Source: Boswellia sacra (lineage: Eukaryota; Streptophyta; Magnoliopsida; Sapindales; Burseraceae). From it: a stretch of DNA of 64,000 nt. The notes under the pieces are model-generated. The model was not told where the DNA came from, did not search any database, and saw only the letters and a program-made list of their open reading frames with translations. Made by a program: the position numbers and the translations under genes. This document shows, piece by piece, positions 56,623 to 64,000 of the stretch; the stretch's first letter is position 1, and each line of letters begins with the position of its first letter. The stretch is from assembly GCA_013180625.2 (NCBI GenBank), contig SNVD02004564.1, positions 62,001 to 126,000 on the forward strand. Direction: 5' to 3'.

Positions 56623-58120
56623 TATACTTCTAAGAAACCAATCTGAAAGTGTCAATTGATGTACCAACGAAGTCTTTCACCATAGTTTTTTTGATAAGTG
56701 TCATATTATGATTATTTTTCTAGCTATAGTATAACTCTATTATTGACTTGACTTAATGGAGGCTAACCGAAACCTCTGAATTGAACTCTATTATCTACTC
56801 CGTTGTTTTTGTTTTCTACAGAAATTTCTAGGAAATATTGTCTAGAGAAACCAATGCCAACTTTCTACATGAATTCAGAAGTACCCAAACAATTTAATGT
56901 CTCCTACAGATACAGGGCTTTAATGTAGATCGATAACGAATTTGGAAATGCATTTTATATATTTTAATTGGATGCTTACCAATAATGAACCTGAGGTTTT
57001 CTTCTTTACACGTATAATAGGATTATTCCTTTTGCGTTCTGAAATTTTTATAAATATATATGTTTATCTTGTTTGTTAAGGATGTTAACTATAATTAATT
57101 TAATCTCATATGATCAATTTAGAATTAAACAAAGACTTGCCTTGAAATTAAACTTAAATTGGAGTCTTCACACAGGTATCCTACATTCATACATACATAT
57201 ATGCATGCAAATAGTTGATTATAAATGAAATGATTCAAAACCAATAATTTGATCTCAATTTTTCATGTCCTCTTAACTAGTTACCTTATGATTTCATCCG
57301 GTTATAAGTTTACCTTTAATTAGTTCCCTTACTCAGTTGCTTTTTTTTTTCTCTCGCCTTGTTGTAACTAGTTTTTTTTTCCTGTTAAGAAATTAAGAAA
57401 AATGTCATTGATCTCTTAGAATAGATTTGTAACATGCTTGTTGTTAATGCCAAAATATCGACCAACACAAAAGTAGACACGACCGATATTTCAAACACCT
57501 AGAATTAGGTAGAGATGAACCATCAACTCAAGGCTTTCAAAGAGTGATGCAAGACAACAAGATAGAAAATAAGGGATTAGATGACTAGCCAGCAAGTTGA
57601 TCGGCCAAGACACTCCGATCCTCAGGTCAATGACGATGGAGAATATGATTTTTAGGAGAGGTTAGAATGTCCTTTACCTTATGTCCAGGCATCCAATTTA
57701 TAGTGGTCTTAGCTTTGTATACTTTTTCAACAAGGATCCACACTCTATGAAAGAATCCTTCATAGATATGAAAATTTCCTTTAATTTAAGGTCAATTATT
57801 TTCCTATCAAACAATAGATTTTGTTCTATTTTGTATTATTCAATTTAGGAATAATATTTCCTTCATTTAGGTTGATTCTTCTTTCTAATTAGCTCCTTTA
57901 GTTGCCAGGAATACGAAAATTTCCAAATCTAGCTATTATTAACTTTCGTGAAGGTATTACTTCAAAATAAGAGAATTACTTTGACTATACTACGTCTGAG
58001 CTGGTGGCTTATTTATGTAGAATCTAGTGGCTTGCGATCTAATTTTAATACTCTACAAGCCTGATCACATGTTTCAAACTTCTAACATACCATGCTTGGT
58101 TTCATGGCCAAGTCCTATAG
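56623..58120. other. Spacer between Copia-4 and sLTR-5
   Basis: AT-rich, no gene seen. About 57440-57660 is somewhat richer in GC (GCCAAAATATCGACCAACAC...) and could be an old transposon piece, but I find no ends or motifs. The last five bases are the sLTR-5 target duplication. Confidence 0.4.
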
Positions 58121-61100
58121 TGACACGACCCGCCCCTAGCTACACGGGCGAATCATGCCTAAAACTGTGGATTACTGACTGTTTTCTTAATTCTTGTCTT
58201 TCTTATGAAACAAACTTAAAATAATCCCTATTACAACCACAATTAAAATTTTATAACCGTTACAATATAACTATTACAACCTCAACAATCCTTGCACCAT
58301 CACGTGGCTGGACCTTCACACTTTCTAACTAGATCACATTTTGCTTTCACCTGAGGGGGAAAAGTTTAAAAGGAAAGAAAAATAAAACAAAAAAAGTGAG
58401 TATAAAACTCAGTGAGTGGGGATAAAGATATATTTGTAAATAAATCTAAAAAAAATATTATTATAAAATAAATCTTCGCTCTATAAAAAATAAAATAAAA
58501 TAATCTCTATAACCCATAACTTCTATATTATCTAAAATGTTATAAAACTTTAAAATAAATAACTATTGAATGATTAAATTCATCAAAATATTACTTAAGG
58601 TTAAAACAATAAAATAATGATCTTCAATCGTATAATACGATGCTCTTGATGATCATGCTAAAATCATCGCTTCAGTTATTTATTATGCAAAACATAATTT
58701 TCTTAAAAATCTTCTTTCAAAAGAAACTTTTGTGAATCATGCTTCTTTTTCAAACTAACTCATATAAATATATTCAAAACATTTTTCATTATACTAAACA
58801 AGTACCCCTAAAACTGTCTCATCCTGCCTGGCAAGATCTAACGTCGCATAGACAGAACTATCTAAATTTTCTCATACCTGGTGAGATCTACATCACGCAG
58901 GCAGAGCTATCTGTACCTGGCAAGATCTAACATCGCGCAGGCCTGCTATCTGGTCATACGCATGCGTAGAGTTGCCCCCAAAAGGCTAAAGTGCCCAGAT
59001 CACACAGCCCAAAGCTTCTATGTGTGTCTGAACGGGCCCCAAATGCCTCTATCTGTATCACTGTCTAAGTGATATGAATACTTGTCTGGGTATCTTGGTA
59101 CTAGCTTAGTATAACATAACTACACTTTCTTATTTTCATTAAAAACTGCTTTATATGCTAAAATTTCTCTTTTCAAGCAATTTATCAAAATCTGAAAATT
59201 TTCTGCAAGCTAAAACTGAAAATATTTTGTATTATTTGAATTAATCCAAGACAAACATTTAAAATGACATTTCTAAATACTTCAAGAAAATCCTTGAGTC
59301 AAATGACTATGAAAACTTTAAATATCAATGCTTTCACACTTTCTCTAAATTTACAAAATATAACTTTCTGAAAAACTAAAATGCCCTTCAATTATAAAAT
59401 CTGATTTTTCTTTTCTAAATGTTATATCTTTGATCAAAACTAATTTTTTAAACTAGAATTCATGTCTACAACTATTTTGAAAATTAGCTTTGAAATATCT
59501 TAATGATTGAAAACAAGTATAACAAATGGGTCCATCTACCCTCAAGAACTACAAAAGAAACTAACTTGAATTATTCTAAATTTGCTAAAATTCTCGGTAA
59601 TTTTATAAAATGCTAAATAAATATAACTACGTGAATACTAAAACATATTTCTAATTATCCATAAAAATAAATCTTCTACTTTTTCTAAAACTTTCTAAAA
59701 TATCCATAAAATAAAATATTTTTCATCTCACTATAAACCATAATTTATATTTCTATCTCAAAATCTCATACATCATACTTTAACTCAAATCTTTTTAACT
59801 ATTCTAAATTTTTCATAATTCTACATTCAGGTCCCTACAATTTCTGGAACAGCTTTCTAAATTTGTAATTCAGCCCGTGCTTGAGCAGTTTTAAAATTTT
59901 GCATTGTCACCCCTGTAGAATTTAAATTCTACTTTCCAAAACTTTTTCTTTTTAATTTGCTATTATTTTGAATATACAATCACTTATCATTTTGTTAACC
60001 AAAATCACAATTTCTTCAACATATGTATTTATTTAAAGAAAATAACCCAATACCTCAATTTTCTATCCCAATTCATTTAATTATAAAATATCTCCTTTCA
60101 AATCATAAACAAAAACTTTCTACTTTCCACCAACATATAATTTATATAGTCATTCTACAACTTTCACTTTAAATTTATTTTTCTCTTGTACTCGAATTTA
60201 TCGAAACAACAATTGCTATATATTCAAAAACTAATATACTAGCACCACCCATAACCATCTCTTCTATCCAAAATCTAATACTTTCCACACTCCTATTCCC
60301 AAAATACATAAATCATCATCATCTATTCTAAAAACTTTTAATATAACTCAATAAATTAAACTAATAACTTAAATCATATGAATCATAAATCTAATACACT
60401 TTAATATAATATGAAATTCTCAAAACATAATCCACTCACTAATTTGGTTGCACAACTCGGTTAGCTCGGATTTGATTCCAAAATCAACATTCCGCCTATC
60501 TGGCCACATTCTTCAACAAAGAATTAATCCTTCCTTGTCCTAACATCATAAAAGAGCTCATCACATCATATTCAATTAGTAATCAACTTGAATATTTAAA
60601 ATTCTCAATATCCAACTTCATATCTTAATCCAATCAATCCTAATTAATTGTATTTCTAAACTTCTTAAATAGAGCAGTTCTTGTTCTCTGATTTTTAATA
60701 AATAATTGACTTGTCAGAATGGTCTAAAATTTTATACAAACCTTCTAAACATACATATCTAATAACATATAAAATTTCATAGCATTTGAAGTTCATTAAG
60801 TACCTCAAAATCTTCATGTTTCTAGATACAAAAATTCTGGAAATTCAATTCCAGAACTGACCTCTCCATTTTCCAAAATACATGATAATTTGTAATAAAT
60901 TTGTAAAATCACAAAACTCTCCAGATTTAAACTAGATATATACACAAACTCATATCCCAAATTTTATAATTTTTGAAGATCTCTAGATACTTCAAATAAC
61001 TTATCCAAGACTGATTTTCTGCAGAAAAACTGAATTTCCAGAAGTGAACAGTAAACTTAAAAAATTTATATAAATTACATACTCAACATTTTTTAGTGAA

Positions 61101-61658
61101 TCCAACTTTAAACAAATCTTTATGATGTCTATTTTAACATATATAAATTTGAGAGTCAGATTCAAAACCAATAAATTGAAGGAATTTTCGGAATTGCTAC
61201 TGTTCACAGAACCCTAAATTTAATTTCAACATCTTAAACCTTCAAATTCACCAAGACAAACCATGAACATCAAGAAAATGATCAATTACCTTAAATAAGA
61301 CTTCAATTCCATCTTGATCTTCCTTCTCTCTCTAGCTTCTCTCTCTAAAATTTCTAAAACATCTAAATATCTCCTTAAATTTCAATTCTCTTGCATGAAA
61401 TACACAAAAATAACTTAATTTTGCTTTGAAATTACGAAAATTACCTGGTTTTTTCTTCTCCAACAGCCCCAAAAGTCCTCTCCCCTCTTTTCTCTCTTCA
61501 CTCCCGTCAGTCTTCTCCATTTCTCTGGAATTCTCTTCTTCTTTTTTTTTTTGTCTTATAATTTTGCTAAGGGCTGGGCTAATATGTGGGCTGGATTGAC
61601 ATTAAAATAGTGGTGGGCTTGGGCTTCTTGCAATTGGCCCAAAGTGTGGCCTGTTTCA
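58121..61658 (-). mobile_element. sLTR-5: long solo LTR
   Basis: 3538 bp flanked by the perfect duplication TATAG (58116-58120 and 61659-61663). The minus strand starts TGAAACAGGCCACAC and ends GCGGGTCGTGTCA. It has an acceptor-like CCCCTCAG|GTGA (minus strand around 58350/58351), the module CACTCACTGAGTTTTATACT (about 58395-58420), a degenerate array (58823-58950) and a donor-like TTA|GTGAGT (minus strand at 60434-60439). No coding capacity. It is the longest of the set and closest in plan to sLTR-1. Confidence 0.9.
58823..58950. repeat. Degenerate tandem array in sLTR-5
   Basis: Three copies of a 45-50 bp unit built on CCTGGCAAGATCTAACATCG followed by CGCAGGCAGAGCTATCTG. Confidence 0.75.
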
Positions 61659-61885
61659 TATAGTTTGTGGCTTGTCTCGGTAGTATATGTAAAATAGTCA
61701 GTTATGGCTAAAGACCAGGTTCCTTTAATATTATTTGGTCTAAAATTTGACATATGTAGTTGTATGTGATGAATTGGATTATTCAAATATCATGCTTAAT
61801 AAAAATAAAATGATTCAAGATCTTTTAGAATAGATTTCTAAAGTTTAACAATTAATGATAAAACATATGATTTAGCGCAAGCTAG

Positions 61886-62175
61886 TGTAACATCCCAAAT
61901 TTTATAAATGGCCATGACATTAATGTGCTACAATGCATATATGCTAATGTGTACGTGTTGATGTTTAGGTGGTATAGTAATAAAGTAAAGGTTGGGGATG
62001 TGGTTGAAAGATTGATAAAACTTAAGGGCTGAATTAAATTTTTGCCTATATGTTTATCTATACATATGTGGGGTAGCCTCTAGAAAAGCCATTTTCCTCG
62101 CCTTTTTCTCTAAAAACGTCCAGCTCTCTCTCCCTCACTTTTCTCTATCAAACTTGCAAGAAATTAAGTGGGAAG
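61886..62175 (+). mobile_element. LTR-6: truncated long LTR
   Basis: Starts TGTAACATCCCAAATT. TGTTTATCTA (62051) and AGCCTCTAGA (62075) match the order and near-spacing seen at the start of sLTR-3, followed by a CTCTCTC-rich segment. The LTR match ends at 62175, where TGTTTACGCCC begins. No right end or target-duplication partner of GCTAG (61881-61885) is visible, so it is cut by, or continues beyond, the next element. Confidence 0.65.
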
Positions 62176-64000
62176 TGTTTACGCCCAAAATATACCGTGA
62201 TTACTGTAGTATACGTTGAGGTGCCGAATCCACAAGGAGGCCTTTGATAAAAGAGGTTAGTAAAACAAAAATATAAAAGATAATAAAGATATAAAATTTA
62301 ACTTTGAAGTGATTGGTTCTAAAGAAAATACAATGTTTAATAATTGGAAACAATCGATGGTAATTAAGAAGTAAGGCATCGAGAATCACTTATATGTTTT
62401 GTAAATCTAATCTCCACTTTGATTCAATAATTATAACTCAATTGAAAGTTTCACATCCCAAACAATCAATCGAAAAATATGTATAGTATAGCATAAATGA
62501 CAAACACATGTATTTGATATGCATAAACTCTTTACAAGCAATATTTACCAACAACATTCATCCTTACAATTATCCAAGAGCGACAATATATCACATGACA
62601 ATATTGCAGTAAAGGACTAACTCATAAAACAAAACTACCAGTAACAATTATAATTCAACATGAATCACATAAAGAAAGCATGACTGAATTTATATGAAAT
62701 TGAGAATTATAATTTCTGGATTAAAAAGAAATCACAAGATGAGAAAGAGTTTAACACATAAACAAACATACAATCTTTATAGCCCTTGAGGTAGAATGAA
62801 AGTGGAGAAATAGATACTACACATACAAGTTCATCTCTAGCCTTACCAAGAGTTCTAGCCTAACTTACAATTCATTCTTATCATTTCTAAAAAGAAAATA
62901 CAAGAGAGAATTGTAATATACAATGATAAAATGTGAACTCAAATGATTTTTCTCTCCCCCCATTCAATTCCTCAAGTTGTCCTTAAATAGGTGATGAAAT
63001 GGAACTATTATACCAAACCTCCACCAATTTTTTCCACATTGGCGGCCACCAAACATTCCACCAACTTGCAGCTGATTTTTGACCACTAAATGGACCGAAT
63101 TGGGCTTTCTAGAAAACATGAAAGTTGTAGCATTTTGTCTCAGCTTTCCAGGGCCACCAGATTCATGCAATTTGGACAAGTATTCTCTGAGATATGGCCC
63201 AAATACTGGACATGGGTCGGGCTGAGAAACAACTACAATTTGGTTTTGTTGTGTCTCAATTTCGGCCCATCAAATGTTGGATTTGGGCTTTTGATTGTTC
63301 TTCAACTTTGTGTAAAATTGAGACATGTTGCTCCAGGTTCAATAATCTCTCCATTTTGATCTATAGATTGAGAGTTGTGTCCATTTTATTAAACCTGAAA
63401 AAATGATTTCCATTAATCACAATTTAAGGACAATACTTTATTTCAAGATAAAGACTAAAGAAAATGCAAAAGAAATGAAACAAATGTAAAAGAGGCATAA
63501 GCAAAATAATTATGCTAAAATATCATAAAAGCTTTATAATAATGTCTAATTAGCATTAATTATTTATGCTTAAGAGTGTACTTTCATGCGTTTATCACAA
63601 TTCCCAGCCAGCTTATTGCTAGTCCCTAGCAATTCAAGCGTAAATGAAGCATGAAGAACTACTTCAGCATTTCAAACAAAAAGTCAGTTCAAGATCACAA
63701 TTGCTATAAAGGTTATTTCAATAATAACTTCCAAAACTGAGCACATGTGAATCAAGCCAAAACCTTCTTACCACAAACCGCAACACATATAGCCTTGAAA
63801 ATTACTCTATGTAAAAGCCTCAACTCCATATCCTCACAGGTGAACGACTGTTTAAAAAGGCTATGATTTCTCTCATGGAGTTGGAAAACAGAATAAACAC
63901 TCAAGAAAAGGTCACATTTAAGGACAGACAGACAACTAACATTGATCCAAAGATAGGAAAATCCAATGTGTAGAATCAAACCATTCTTGCAACATGCTAC
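62176..64000. other. Unclassified repeat-like DNA to the window end
   Basis: Begins TGTTTACGCCCAAAATATAC with TGCCGAATCCACAAGGAGGC close by. Ends with CCCAGCCAGCTTATTGCTAG and TCCCTAGCAATTCAAGCG near 63600. Such segments have the look of a plant dispersed repeat, but I find no reverse transcriptase, integrase or terminal repeat. The open frames here (for example 63090-63359) have no recognisable motif. Confidence 0.4.

Noticed and set aside
58739..59072. Open frames within sLTR-5
   Set aside because: Short, formed partly by the tandem array, with no homology I recognise.
63090..63406. Two overlapping plus-strand frames near the right end
   Set aside because: No domain or start context, and the codon pattern is like the surrounding repeat DNA.

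Overview
The window is eudicot plant nuclear DNA. The evidence is intronless Cf/RLP-type receptor-like protein genes, Ty1/copia elements primed by initiator-methionine tRNA, long solo LTRs, small non-autonomous DNA elements and AT-rich spacers. I cannot name the species. I see no tRNA or rRNA gene, no CRISPR array and no bacterial-style operon.

The host content is a decaying cluster of leucine-rich-repeat receptor-like proteins (RLPs), all on the minus strand. From left to right these are: RLP-psi1 (about 3027-7830), broken by a retrotransposon end and a solo LTR; RLP1 (9953-12808), an open frame of 951 residues; RLP2 (30718-33777), an open frame of 1019 residues; and RLP-psi2 (44135-49627), full of frameshifts and split by a solo LTR. 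The two open genes have the layout of cell-surface immune receptors without a kinase: signal peptide, cysteine-capped LRR ectodomain with an island, acidic juxtamembrane segment, one membrane helix and a short basic tail. The four loci differ in the number of LRR units and share a conserved leader just upstream of the start codon. Pieces of RLP flanking DNA also occur where no RLP remains. The only other host-like coding trace is a GC-rich 41-codon N-terminal stub (42485-42608) ending at a copia element.

About half of the window is transposon. There are four copia elements. Copia-1 (about 13300-22552, plus strand, 5'-truncated) and Copia-3 (37546-42484, minus) are RE1-like relatives. Copia-2 (23291-28739, minus, target duplication TGTTG) and Copia-4 (51225-56622, minus, TATAC) are two insertions of one TNT1-like family. 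None keeps an open gag-pol, and the point stops are the kind made by cytosine deamination.

Five long solo LTRs (2.1-3.5 kb), four of them with perfect 5-bp target duplications, sit inside older sequence: sLTR-1 in RLP-psi1, sLTR-2 and sLTR-3 in Copia-1, sLTR-4 in RLP-psi2 and sLTR-5 in a spacer. A sixth is truncated (61886-62175). They are diverged from one another but share an internal plan: a splice-donor-like AAG|GTAAGT, a subfamily-specific tandem array, and a conserved module ending in CTCAG|GTGA. This is the least expected structure in the window. Smaller elements are a hAT-type MITE (666-1141) and a second inverted-repeat element (34812-35004).

Together these show a resistance-type gene cluster evolving by duplication, LRR gain and loss, transposon insertion and LTR-LTR recombination, with two receptor genes still apparently intact.
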